Position numbers and translations under genes: made by a program
Shown: piece after piece, positions 11,990 through 18,432 of the stretch
Position numbering within the stretch: position 1 is the stretch's first letter
Layout: each line of letters starts with the position of its first letter
Source of the DNA: Candidatus Nomurabacteria bacterium
Lineage (GTDB): Bacteria > Patescibacteriota > Minisyncoccia > Phycocordibacterales > UBA10002
NCBI GenBank assembly: GCA_943349725.1
Contig: CALQZP010000011.1
Span: forward strand, 1 to 18,636
Direction: 5' to 3'
DNA length: 18,636 nt
The notes under the pieces: generated by a model
What the model saw: the letters and a program-made list of their open reading frames with translations, nothing else
The model's database searches: none
What the model was told of the DNA's origin: nothing

Positions 11990-13240
11990 ATGAAGCAGTC
12001 AGCACTATTCACCAAAACACGTAAAGAAGCCCCTACCGACGAAGTCGCCGAGAACGCGAAGCTTCTTATTCGCGCCGGTTATATTCACAAGGAAATGGCG
12101 GGTGTGTATTCATTTTTACCGCTCGGTGTTCGCGTGATGAACAATATCGCGAAAATAATCCGCGAAGAAATGAACGCGCTCGGCGGAGTGGAACTCCACC
12201 TCACGGCGCTTCAGGATAGGGAAGTGTGGGAGAAGAGTGGACGATGGAGCGACGAGGTGGTGGACAATTGGTTTAAGACGAAACTCAAGAGCGGTACCGA
12301 AGTGGGCCTTGGGTTTACGCAGGAAGAACCACTGACGAGAATACTTTCCGAGTATATTAACTCCTACAAGGACTTACCGAAGTATGTCTATCAAATTCAA
12401 ACGAAGTTCAGGAATGAGGCGCGGGCAAAAAGCGGGATACTCCGCGGACGAGAGTTTTTGATGAAGGACCTCTACTCGTTTTCCCGTACCGATAAAGAAC
12501 ATGAAGATTTTTATGAACGCTCAAAAACGGCGTATACAAACGTGTTCACACGCGCAGGGATTGGTGAGAAGACTTATCTCACGTATGCCTCGGGAGGCAC
12601 CTTTAGTAAATATTCTCACGAGTTTCAAACGCTTACCTCGGCAGGTGAGGACATCATTCATATTTGTGATGTCTGTCATGTTGCGGTAAATGAAGAAATT
12701 AGTAAGGACGTTTCTAGCTGTCCTGTTTGTAGCGGAGCCCTGTCGCGAACCGAGAAAGCGGTGGAGGTCGGAAATATCTTCTCACTCGGCACCAAGTACG
12801 CGTCCGTCCTAGGTCTTTCGTACACAGGCGAAGATGGCGAGAAGAAGCCCGTCGTGATGGGAAGCTACGGTATCGGACTTGGCAGGCTTATGGGTACGAT
12901 TGTGGAGGTGTTTGCGGACGAGAAAGGAATTGTCTGGCCCGAAAGCGTCGCTCCATTCCGGGTGCACCTTATTTCAATTGTCGGCGCAAACGGTGAGGTG
13001 GTAAAAAAGGAGGCCGATGCTCTGTACGAAACACTTACGCAAAAGGGAATTGAGGTGCTCTATGACGACCGAGATCTTCGTCCCGGAGAAAAATTCGCCG
13101 ACTCCGACCTTATCGGCGTCCCCACCCGCGTGGTCATCAGCGAAAAAACAATTGCTCAAGGCAAGCTCGAAGTGAAGGACCGTAAAACCGGCACAGTCTC
13201 TATGCTCTCCCAATCCGAACTTTTTCAAGACCTTCAATAA
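11990..13240 (+). CDS. proS: Prolyl-tRNA synthetase, short form without editing domain
   Basis: A 416-residue class II synthetase that charges tRNA-Pro; a tRNA-Pro gene lies at 18098. Motif 1 lies in the N-terminal part (AGVYSFLPLGVRVMNNI), motif 2 is FRNEARAKSGILRGREFLMKDLYSF (140-164), motif 3 is GSYGIGLGRLMG (291-302), and the anticodon-binding domain covers about 318-416. The roughly 180-residue INS editing domain found between motifs 2 and 3 in E. coli-type ProRS is missing. In its place is a short segment with two Cys pairs (CDVC at 226-229 and CPVC at 244-247) that may bind zinc. It probably shares a transcript with rseP (24-base gap filled by the heptamer array). No Shine-Dalgarno sequence. 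Confidence 0.96.
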   Translation: MKQSALFTKTRKEAPTDEVAENAKLLIRAGYIHKEMAGVYSFLPLGVRVMNNIAKIIREEMNALGGVELHLTALQDREVWEKSGRWSDEVVDNWFKTKLKSGTEVGLGFTQEEPLTRILSEYINSYKDLPKYVYQIQTKFRNEARAKSGILRGREFLMKDLYSFSRTDKEHEDFYERSKTAYTNVFTRAGIGEKTYLTYASGGTFSKYSHEFQTLTSAGEDIIHICDVCHVAVNEEISKDVSSCPVCSGALSRTEKAVEVGNIFSLGTKYASVLGLSYTGEDGEKKPVVMGSYGIGLGRLMGTIVEVFADEKGIVWPESVAPFRVHLISIVGANGEVVKKEADALYETLTQKGIEVLYDDRDLRPGEKFADSDLIGVPTRVVISEKTIAQGKLEVKDRKTGTVSMLSQSELFQDLQ

Positions 13241-13270
13241 TTTCTTTCAGCTTTTTGAAAGGCTACAAAG

Positions 13271-13314
13271 CTATTTAGCAAAATTACCACGGCCGTGGTA
13301 ATTTTGCTAAATAG
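13271..13314. repeat. Perfect 44-bp palindrome at the 3' end of the Cas2-like gene
   Basis: Positions 13271-13292 are the exact reverse complement of 13293-13314, with no loop. The core half-site is TTTAGCAAAATTACCACGG. It contains the stop codon of the minus-strand Cas2-like gene (13307-13309) and lies between two convergent genes. No T-run follows on either strand, so it is not a standard terminator. A near copy lies at 13935-13972. Confidence 0.97.
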
Positions 13315-13924
13315 ACTCAGTGAGTTTAAATTTTCGCTTCCAGTGCAGTTCATCGTCTATGGAGTCTGCCACAATAAAGCGGGCATACTTTCTTATATCA
13401 AGCAATTCTATAAAAAAATCTAATTCGTTCTTGCATTCATATGGATAAATACCAGCCGAATGTTGAAGTTTCCGAAATCCAAGATGTGTCAGGTGGTCGC
13501 GAAAAGCATCTCGAACTTCTCGCTGATCCTCGGGGATGTCATACAGTACCACACGCCACTTTTTGTCCCATGGACCAGTTGGCTTGATTCTCGCGTAACG
13601 AATTCGATAGGTAAGCGCCCGCTTTTTTCCTTCATCAGTTAGTATAAGGGTGGTAGTGCCGTCCGCATTTTCTTTTGCTTCCAGCAATTTGGATTCATAA
13701 AGGGCCGTGACCGCCCGCTCGGCCGCTTGCAAGCTTACTTCCTTCCAGTTTTCGTGAAGACCTTTAATAATATGCCACTGCTTTTTTGGAGAGCGCGCGC
13801 ACGAAAGAGCCATTCCGCCAAGAATAAACAGGAGTATCTTCTTCTGCACCGGACCGCACCAGACTCCTTTTATTCGCAGTTTTCTTTGTTGCTGTACCTT
13901 TCTAGTTCGTTCACTGAGGTCCAT
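13307..13924 (-). CDS. Stand-alone winged-helix / Cas2-like (PaaX-like) protein
   Basis: A 205-residue protein. The N-terminal part is basic, followed by a winged-helix-like region (about 26-105; LQAAERAVTALYESKLLEAKENADGTTTLILTDEGKKRAL has the helix plus wing pattern). A Cas2-fold ferredoxin-like domain covers about 119-190: WRVVLYDIPED with Asp129 at the position of the Cas2 catalytic Asp, VRDAFRDHLTHLGF, and KLQHSAGIYPYEC. This two-domain layout resembles PaaX-type regulators, and similar CPR proteins are often labelled Cas2. No cas1 or CRISPR array is nearby, so a spacer-acquisition role is unlikely. Both ends touch long palindromes. The start 13924 lies 8 bases after a TAAAAT box. Function (repressor, nuclease or part of a mobile unit) is not settled. 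Confidence 0.82.
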   Translation of the reverse strand: MDLSERTRKVQQQRKLRIKGVWCGPVQKKILLFILGGMALSCARSPKKQWHIIKGLHENWKEVSLQAAERAVTALYESKLLEAKENADGTTTLILTDEGKKRALTYRIRYARIKPTGPWDKKWRVVLYDIPEDQREVRDAFRDHLTHLGFRKLQHSAGIYPYECKNELDFFIELLDIRKYARFIVADSIDDELHWKRKFKLTESI

Positions 13925-13932
13925 GTCCCTCT

Positions 13933-13962
13933 ATTTTAGCAAAAGTGCCACGGCCGTGGCAA
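13933..13962 (-). promoter_or_regulatory. Promoter of the Cas2-like gene, embedded in a palindrome
   Basis: On the minus strand TTGCCA (-35, 5 of 6 matches, 13957-13962) and TAAAAT (-10, 13933-13938) are 18 bases apart. Almost all of it lies inside the palindrome 13935-13972, so a protein bound there would block the promoter. Confidence 0.55.
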
Positions 13963-13972
13963 TTTTGCTAAA
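13935..13972. repeat. 38-bp near-perfect palindrome at the 5' end of the Cas2-like gene
   Basis: Half-sites 13935-13953 and 13954-13972 are reverse complements with one mismatched pair. The right half corresponds to TTTAGCAAAATTGCCACGG on the minus strand, one base different from the half-site at 13271-13314. With that copy it forms terminal inverted repeats around the gene. Confidence 0.95.
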
Positions 13973-14018
13973 GAAGGAGAAGGCCTTGCGGTAGTTCTTG
14001 CTTTTTTCCTTTTTCGTA

Positions 14019-14024
14019 TATAAT
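14019..14024 (+). promoter_or_regulatory. -10 box TATAAT of the mre operon
   Basis: A perfect TATAAT. The first ATG (14023) overlaps the box itself, so the next ATG at 14038, 13 bases downstream, is the usable start, with a leader of about 7 bases. TTGCTT at 13998-14003 is a weak -35 with a 15-base spacer. Confidence 0.6.
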
Positions 14025-14037
14025 GCCTACACGATCT

Positions 14038-15102
14038 ATGTTCAAAAAACATTTGGAAAAATTAACGGGCTATCTGTCGAATGACATCGGTATTGATCTT
14101 GGCACCGCGAACACCTTGGTGTATATGCGCGGGCAGGGGATTGTTATCAATGAACCTTCGGTCGTTGCGGTCAATCAGAAAACCGGACAGGTGGTCGCGG
14201 TTGGAGTTCAAGCTAAGGAGATGCTCGGCAGAACTCCACCACATATTGTTGCGGTACGGCCACTTGTTGGAGGTGTCGTTTCTGATTTTGAGGTGACGGA
14301 AGAAATGCTTGCGTACCTTATTCGACGCGCCGAGGTAAATTCGCGAAAGATGCTAGGACCACGCGTTGTCGTAGGCGTTCCGTCTGGCATAACCAACGTG
14401 GAAACGCGTGCCGTTCGCGACGCGACCAAGAACAACGGCGCGCGCGTTGTCTATATTGTAGAAGAACCAATGGCGGCGGCCATCGGTATTCGTTTACCAG
14501 TCAATGATCCAGTGGGGAATATGATTGTGGACATTGGCGGAGGCACGTCCGATATCGCAGTTATCTCTCTTGGAGGTATTGTGCGGTCAAAAAGTCTCAA
14601 GATCGCTGGTGATAAACTGAACCAGGATATTATTTCCTATATCCGGGGCGAGTATAAGATGCTTATAGGCGAAAAGACTGCCGAGAATCTTAAGATGGCG
14701 ATCGGCTCCGTGTTGCCGACGGGGGCTACGCTTGAGGCATCTATTAAAGGACGCGACCTTATTACTGGTCTTCCTCGTGAACTTACGATTAACGATACGG
14801 ATGTGCGCGAAGCCATCGCACTGTCCATAGACAATTTGATTGAGTCGGTGAAGGAAGTGCTTGAGACTACCCCCCCCGAGATTGTATCGGACGTGATGGG
14901 GCGAGGACTCCATCTCGTGGGCGGTGGAGCACTTATTAAGGGGCTTCCCGAGCTTCTCGCGGAGAGTCTCAAAATTCCCGTTCACCTGGCGGACGACCCG
15001 ATGACCGCCGTCGCGCGTGGAGCCGGTATCATCCTTGAAGATTTCGACCGTTATAAGAGTGTGCTTATCGAGAACGAAGATGAACTACCGCCTCACTCAT
15101 AA
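14038..15102 (+). CDS. mreB: MreB actin-like shape protein (second copy, mre operon)
   Basis: A 354-residue MreB. The N-terminus MFKKHLEKLTGYLSN is a likely amphipathic membrane-binding helix, followed by phosphate-1 GIDLGTANT (18-26). The phosphate-2 block VDIGGGTSDIAVISLGGI and the adenosine motif LHLVGGGALIKGLPE are intact, and the C-terminal tail is acidic (ENEDELPPHS). It is the first gene of mreB-mreC-mreD-mrdA, the standard elongasome order, and overlaps mreC by 23 bases, implying translational coupling. The start 14038 is chosen because the ATG at 14023 is part of the TATAAT box. It is clearly homologous to the copy at 7900, but that one lacks the long amphipathic N-terminus. Confidence 0.96.
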   Translation: MFKKHLEKLTGYLSNDIGIDLGTANTLVYMRGQGIVINEPSVVAVNQKTGQVVAVGVQAKEMLGRTPPHIVAVRPLVGGVVSDFEVTEEMLAYLIRRAEVNSRKMLGPRVVVGVPSGITNVETRAVRDATKNNGARVVYIVEEPMAAAIGIRLPVNDPVGNMIVDIGGGTSDIAVISLGGIVRSKSLKIAGDKLNQDIISYIRGEYKMLIGEKTAENLKMAIGSVLPTGATLEASIKGRDLITGLPRELTINDTDVREAIALSIDNLIESVKEVLETTPPEIVSDVMGRGLHLVGGGALIKGLPELLAESLKIPVHLADDPMTAVARGAGIILEDFDRYKSVLIENEDELPPHS

Positions 15103-15889
15103 AGTACGAACAAAAGATCGTCTTTGGAGGATTGGAGCACCGATTCTCTTTTTGGGTGTGATCTTATTTTTTCATGTAATCTACCCAAGTTCACTTGCGG
15201 GTTTCCTTTCGCGAGTAGCTTCGCCTTTTTGGAGTGTGTGGCGTTCGATAGGTGAGGAAACACAAGCTCTCCTGTTCTTTTTCTCGTCAAAGCAAACGCT
15301 GGGGACAGAGGTCGATCGCCTTTCGCGCGAACTTCTCGAAGCAAACCTATTGCTTGCCGATCGGGATCTTCTACTCACGGAGAATACGTTGCTTAAAGAG
15401 CAATTTGGTCGTAGCAACGCCAAGGAATCAAGGGTTATTGGAACGGTTCTTGCCTCGCCCCCGCGTTCGCCCTATGACACGGCCGTACTCGATGTGGGAG
15501 AGAGCGCTGGTGTAGAAGTTGGCGACCGTGCACTTGTCGGGTCCGTTGTACTTGGAGTCGTAAGTAGAGTGTATCCACGTACCTCGGTTGTTGAGTTTTA
15601 TTCAACAGCAGGCAAGAAGACAGAAGTTTCGATTTTGCATGACCATGCTTCAATTCCTGTTGAAGCGGTGGGGCAGGGTGGCGGGGAGTTTGCCGTGACG
15701 CTTCCCAAGGAAGTATCAATTGGTGTGGGTGATAAAGTAGTCATGCAGGGCATTAACCCATTTCTTTTTGCCATAGTAGAGGCACTCCAAAGTAGTCCTA
15801 CCGATTCCTTTGAAACGGTGCGATTTAAAAACCCCGTACCTTTCAGCGCGCTTCGTTTTTTGGAGATTGAAAAAGTAGTAATTAAGTAA
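15080..15889 (+). CDS. mreC: Rod shape-determining protein MreC
   Basis: A 269-residue bitopic membrane protein that links MreB filaments to the periplasmic/outer face wall synthases, notably PBP2. It has a basic N-terminus, one membrane helix (about 17-36), a coiled coil (about 71-112, TEVDRLSRELLEANLLLADRD) and the paired beta-barrel MreC domain (about 118-268; VIGTVLASPPRSPYDTAVLDVGESAGVEVGDRAL and GEFAVTLPKEVSIGVGDKVVMQG). The ATG at 15080 is used because it gives a normal N-terminus; the frame is open further upstream only within mreB. The last 23 bases of mreB overlap the start. Confidence 0.93.
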   Translation: MNYRLTHKVRTKDRLWRIGAPILFLGVILFFHVIYPSSLAGFLSRVASPFWSVWRSIGEETQALLFFFSSKQTLGTEVDRLSRELLEANLLLADRDLLLTENTLLKEQFGRSNAKESRVIGTVLASPPRSPYDTAVLDVGESAGVEVGDRALVGSVVLGVVSRVYPRTSVVEFYSTAGKKTEVSILHDHASIPVEAVGQGGGEFAVTLPKEVSIGVGDKVVMQGINPFLFAIVEALQSSPTDSFETVRFKNPVPFSALRFLEIEKVVIK

Positions 15890-15894
15890 ATACG

Positions 15895-16194
15895 ATGATT
15901 GTTGTCCAGATGGCAATGCGAGTGTTTTCAAACCGCAGTATGGCAGATCTCCTGCTTGTGAGCACGGTCTTTGTATTACCATGGTGGCTTTCACTTAGTC
16001 TCGCGGGTATCCTCTTTTTTAATTTTGATTACTTCATTGAATTTTTTCTTACGGCATTTCTTATTGATATCCTCTATGGCGTTCCTTTTCTCCACTTTTT
16101 TGGTTCATCGTTCGTGCTGTCACTCATGGCGGTACCTCTCTACTTTCTTCTGAGCGCTATCAAGAAGAGAATGCGATTTCAGGTTTTAGCATAG
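15895..16194 (+). CDS. mreD: MreD-like small membrane protein
   Basis: A 99-residue, strongly hydrophobic protein with three or four predicted membrane segments (about 18-30, 31-43, 47-62 and 66-89) and a basic end (KKRMRF). Sequence similarity to MreD is not obvious by eye and typical MreD is about 160 residues. The call rests on its membrane topology and position between mreC (5-base gap) and the PBP2 gene. The ATG at 15910 is an alternative start. It overlaps the -35 region of the next gene's promoter. Confidence 0.65.
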   Translation: MIVVQMAMRVFSNRSMADLLLVSTVFVLPWWLSLSLAGILFFNFDYFIEFFLTAFLIDILYGVPFLHFFGSSFVLSLMAVPLYFLLSAIKKRMRFQVLA

Positions 16195-16206
16195 CTCTCC
16201 CTAAGG

Positions 16207-16212
16207 TATAAT
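16207..16212 (+). promoter_or_regulatory. Internal -10 box TATAAT before mrdA
   Basis: A perfect TATAAT ends 7 bases before ATG 16220. It could give a separate leaderless mrdA transcript in addition to readthrough from the mre operon. Confidence 0.55.
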
Positions 16213-16219
16213 GCCACCT

Positions 16220-17950
16220 ATGCTAAGTTCGTTCACCCGTTTCTGGTATAAGCTGCGGCATCCCCGCGCAAGTGTGCACGAGATAAACCCCGATGAGATC
16301 TTTCTTGACTCGCGTAATCTCCCTGAATTTAACGTACACCAGTTTGAGGGACGTCTTGAGCGACCTATTTCTCAAAAAACCATCGTGAGTGTTGCCGTAT
16401 TTTTTCTTGTGATCTTTCTGTTGATTCTTGGGAAAAGCTATACGCTTCAGGTGACGAATGCCGAAGGCTATAGTCGTAAAAGTACACAGAATCGTCTTAA
16501 CCGCACGCTTATTTTTGGATCGCGCGGTGTGTTTTACGACCGAAACAAGACTTTTCTCGCGTGGAACGTTATTGATGAAAACGAGCCTGCTTTTTCAAAG
16601 CGGAAATACCTGGACAAACCGGGGCTCTCGTCTCTTCTGGGATACCTGAAGTATCCATCAAAAGATAAGGCGGGATTTTACTACAAGGTCGATTTTGAGG
16701 CACAAGGCGGGGTTGAAAGGAATTACGGTGAGTATGTCGCGCCGAAGCATGGAGTACAGATTGTGGAGACGGATGTCCACGGAGTCGTGCAGTCCGAAAG
16801 CGTTCTTACTCCGCCGAAAGATGGAGCGAGTGTAACACTCACGGTTGACGCGCGTCTCCAGGAAAAACTCTATACGGCGATGGAGGGTCTCGCAAAAGAA
16901 AAAGGGTTTCAGGGCGGTGCCGCCGTCATCATGGATGTTGAAACAGGCGAGCTCCTTGCCGTGGTCAGTTTCCCGGAATACCGTTCACAGGTTCTTACCG
17001 ACGGCACGGATTTTGTGGCGATAAAAAAGGCCTTTGCCGATACACGAAAGCCATTTCTTAACCGTGTCATAAACGGTTTGTACACACCAGGTTCCGTTAT
17101 GAAGCCGTTTATGGCACTTGCGGCACTTGAAGAGGGCATTATTACACCCGAAAAAGAAATTGTAAGTACCGGCTCCATTTCAATACCAAATCCATACGAT
17201 CCGAGTAAACCCACTATTTTTAGAGATTGGAAGGCACACGGCGCGGTGGATATGCGTAAGGCACTCGCGGTTTCATCGGACGTGTATTTTTATGCGATTG
17301 GGGGAGGGTTTGAAGGACAAAAAGGGTTGGGAATCTCTCTCATTGAAAAATACAGTCGAATGTTCGGCTTTGGGGCAGTCTCCCCAGGTGATTTGGTGGG
17401 TGAAGCGGGGGTGATTCCCACTCCCGAGTGGAAAAAAGCGAACTTTAAGGGAGAGGCATGGAATATAGGAAATACCTATCATACATCCATCGGACAGTAT
17501 GGATTTCAGGTTACCCTCCTCCAAATGGTACGAGGTATCTCTGCGGTTGCGAACGGAGGCAAACTTTTGGAGCCACGCCTCATTGTGGAGGAAGGGATGA
17601 CACCCATATACAGCGTCATTCCCATCAAGACATCTTCGTTTCAGGTGGTTCGGGAGGGAATGCTTGAGGCAGTGCATTCGGGAACGGCAAGTGGCCTTTT
17701 TCTTCCCGGGGTAAGTGTTGCCGGAAAGACCGGCACGGCAGAGCTCGGGACAGTCAAAAAGCTTGTCAACTCGTGGGTGGTGGGTTTCTTTCCGTATGAA
17801 AAGCCTCGTTACACGTTCGCCATTGTTATGGAAAAGGGTCCACGCGACAACACCATAGGCGCCACCTATGTCGCCCGACAATTCTTTGAATGGCTTACCG
17901 TGAACGCACCGGAATACCTGCAACCCATAACGGGTACCGGTAACAAGTGA
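16220..17950 (+). CDS. mrdA: Penicillin-binding protein 2 (elongasome transpeptidase)
   Basis: A 576-residue class B PBP that cross-links peptidoglycan during side-wall growth. It has a cytoplasmic N-terminus of about 52 residues (longer than usual), a membrane helix at 53-72, a dimerisation/pedestal region from about 90 (GSRGVFYDRNKTFLAWN), and a transpeptidase domain from about 230. Active-site motifs are intact: SVMK (nucleophile Ser292, Lys295), SSD at 352-354 in the form typical of PBP2, and KTGT at 503-506. The start at 16220 is chosen over 16211 because that ATG overlaps the TATAAT box. It closes the mreBCD operon; rodA, often its partner, is not in the window. The stop is TGA. Confidence 0.95.
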   Translation: MLSSFTRFWYKLRHPRASVHEINPDEIFLDSRNLPEFNVHQFEGRLERPISQKTIVSVAVFFLVIFLLILGKSYTLQVTNAEGYSRKSTQNRLNRTLIFGSRGVFYDRNKTFLAWNVIDENEPAFSKRKYLDKPGLSSLLGYLKYPSKDKAGFYYKVDFEAQGGVERNYGEYVAPKHGVQIVETDVHGVVQSESVLTPPKDGASVTLTVDARLQEKLYTAMEGLAKEKGFQGGAAVIMDVETGELLAVVSFPEYRSQVLTDGTDFVAIKKAFADTRKPFLNRVINGLYTPGSVMKPFMALAALEEGIITPEKEIVSTGSISIPNPYDPSKPTIFRDWKAHGAVDMRKALAVSSDVYFYAIGGGFEGQKGLGISLIEKYSRMFGFGAVSPGDLVGEAGVIPTPEWKKANFKGEAWNIGNTYHTSIGQYGFQVTLLQMVRGISAVANGGKLLEPRLIVEEGMTPIYSVIPIKTSSFQVVREGMLEAVHSGTASGLFLPGVSVAGKTGTAELGTVKKLVNSWVVGFFPYEKPRYTFAIVMEKGPRDNTIGATYVARQFFEWLTVNAPEYLQPITGTGNK

Positions 17951-18097
17951 CAGGAATAAGATGGGAGGGGATTTCACCGTTCTGGTTATCAGTTTCTGCT
18001 ACATGTTCCAGTTCTCGCGCCCGCTTCTATTTATTGATTTTTTTTGCTAGAGTAATCGTTACCATCTTCCATCGCACGAGGCTTCGGAAGGGTAAAA
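17951..18097. other. Intergenic region with probable tRNA promoter
   Basis: No gene recognised. An extended -10 sequence TGCTAGAGT (TAGAGT near 18049-18054) follows a T-rich tract, with TTCTAT about 17 bases upstream as a weak -35. A CTTCC/GGAAG hairpin lies between it and the tRNA. No terminator for mrdA is evident. Confidence 0.4.
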
Positions 18098-18168
18098 CGG
18101 GATGTAGTATAACGGTAGTATCTACGATTCGGGTTCGTAGGGTCCGAGTTCAAATCTCGGCATCCCGA
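18098..18168 (+). tRNA. tRNA-Pro (anticodon CGG)
   Basis: A complete 71-base cloverleaf. The acceptor is CGGGATG/CATCCCG with discriminator A, and the D arm GTAT/GTAT has two wobble pairs and loop AACGGTA. The anticodon stem is TACGA/TCGTA with loop TTCGGGT (anticodon CGG, reads CCG), the variable loop is GGGT, and the T arm is CCGAG/CTCGG with loop TTCAAAT. CCA is not encoded. The C1-G72 pair fits a tRNA-Pro identity. The 3' half of the T arm has a 13-base perfect complement at 18223-18235. Confidence 0.95.
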
Positions 18169-18235
18169 CAGGAAGAGCGCAGCGATGAGTGGCGGGGGTG
18201 AGCAGGTAACTGCTTGCCTGCAGCCGAGATTTGAA
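18149..18235 (+). repeat. 13-bp inverted copy of the tRNA T arm
   Basis: TTCAAATCTCGGC (18149-18161, in the tRNA) and GCCGAGATTTGAA (18223-18235) are exact reverse complements 61 bases apart. The second copy is followed by AAGCTTTTTT, and a GCAGG/CCTGC hairpin lies between. Together they could form a transcription stop or an alternative fold of the precursor tRNA. Confidence 0.7.
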
Positions 18236-18328
18236 AAGCTTTTTTCAGCCAAGCAGTATGTACCTGCACTTGGAATTCCTGCACATCAAGTTGATTTTCA
18301 TCCAGAGGTAAAGAAGCGGGAGCAGTAG
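18185..18328 (+). CDS. Possible 47-residue ORF
   Basis: An ATG-to-TAG frame starting MSGGGEQVTACLQPRFEKLF and ending HPEVKKREQ. No family recognised and no promoter or Shine-Dalgarno sequence seen; its start lies 17 bases after the tRNA. Two points favour it: the C-terminal half has protein-like composition (AKQYVPALGIPAHQVDFHPE), and its TAG stop is the first TAG of a heptamer array, as at hpf, rseP and frr. Against it, the frame overlaps the inverted tRNA copy. It could be the remnant of a longer gene. Confidence 0.3.
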   Translation: MSGGGEQVTACLQPRFEKLFSAKQYVPALGIPAHQVDFHPEVKKREQ

Positions 18329-18369
18329 CAAGTCTATTTTCACCTCTACCTTCTACTGTCTACCGTCTG
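18326..18369. repeat. TAG-heptamer array with inverted arm (right end)
   Basis: The left arm has CAGTAGCAAGT at 18323-18333, and the right arm has CTA at 18346, 18353 and 18360 with CTG at 18367, all 7 bases apart. CAGTAGCAAGT and TCTACCTTCTACT are shared exactly with the array at 1680-1764, so the two loci are related. Confidence 0.8.
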
Positions 18370-18403
18370 CCTGCCTCCCGAAAAGTTATACCCAACATTT
18401 AGG

Positions 18404-18432
18404 TTGTACTCAAGGGCTATACTCCTTATAAT
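18404..18432 (+). promoter_or_regulatory. Candidate promoter
   Basis: TTGTAC (18404-18409), a 17-base spacer and a perfect TATAAT (18427-18432). It points into the structured right end of the window. Confidence 0.45.

Noticed and set aside
13271..13314. 44-bp palindrome as an intrinsic terminator
   Set aside because: It has no loop and no T-run on either strand, unlike the four clear terminators in the window.
13307..13924. CRISPR-Cas adaptation module suggested by the Cas2-like fold
   Set aside because: No cas1, no effector genes and no spaced direct repeats are present; the two palindromes are only a pair and flank the gene.
17273..17977. 234-codon open frame antisense to mrdA
   Set aside because: The opposite strand encodes the PBP2 transpeptidase domain with intact motifs; the antisense product has no recognisable features.
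18031..18252. 73-codon minus-strand frame across the tRNA
   Set aside because: It runs antisense through the complete tRNA-Pro gene, a common artefact.
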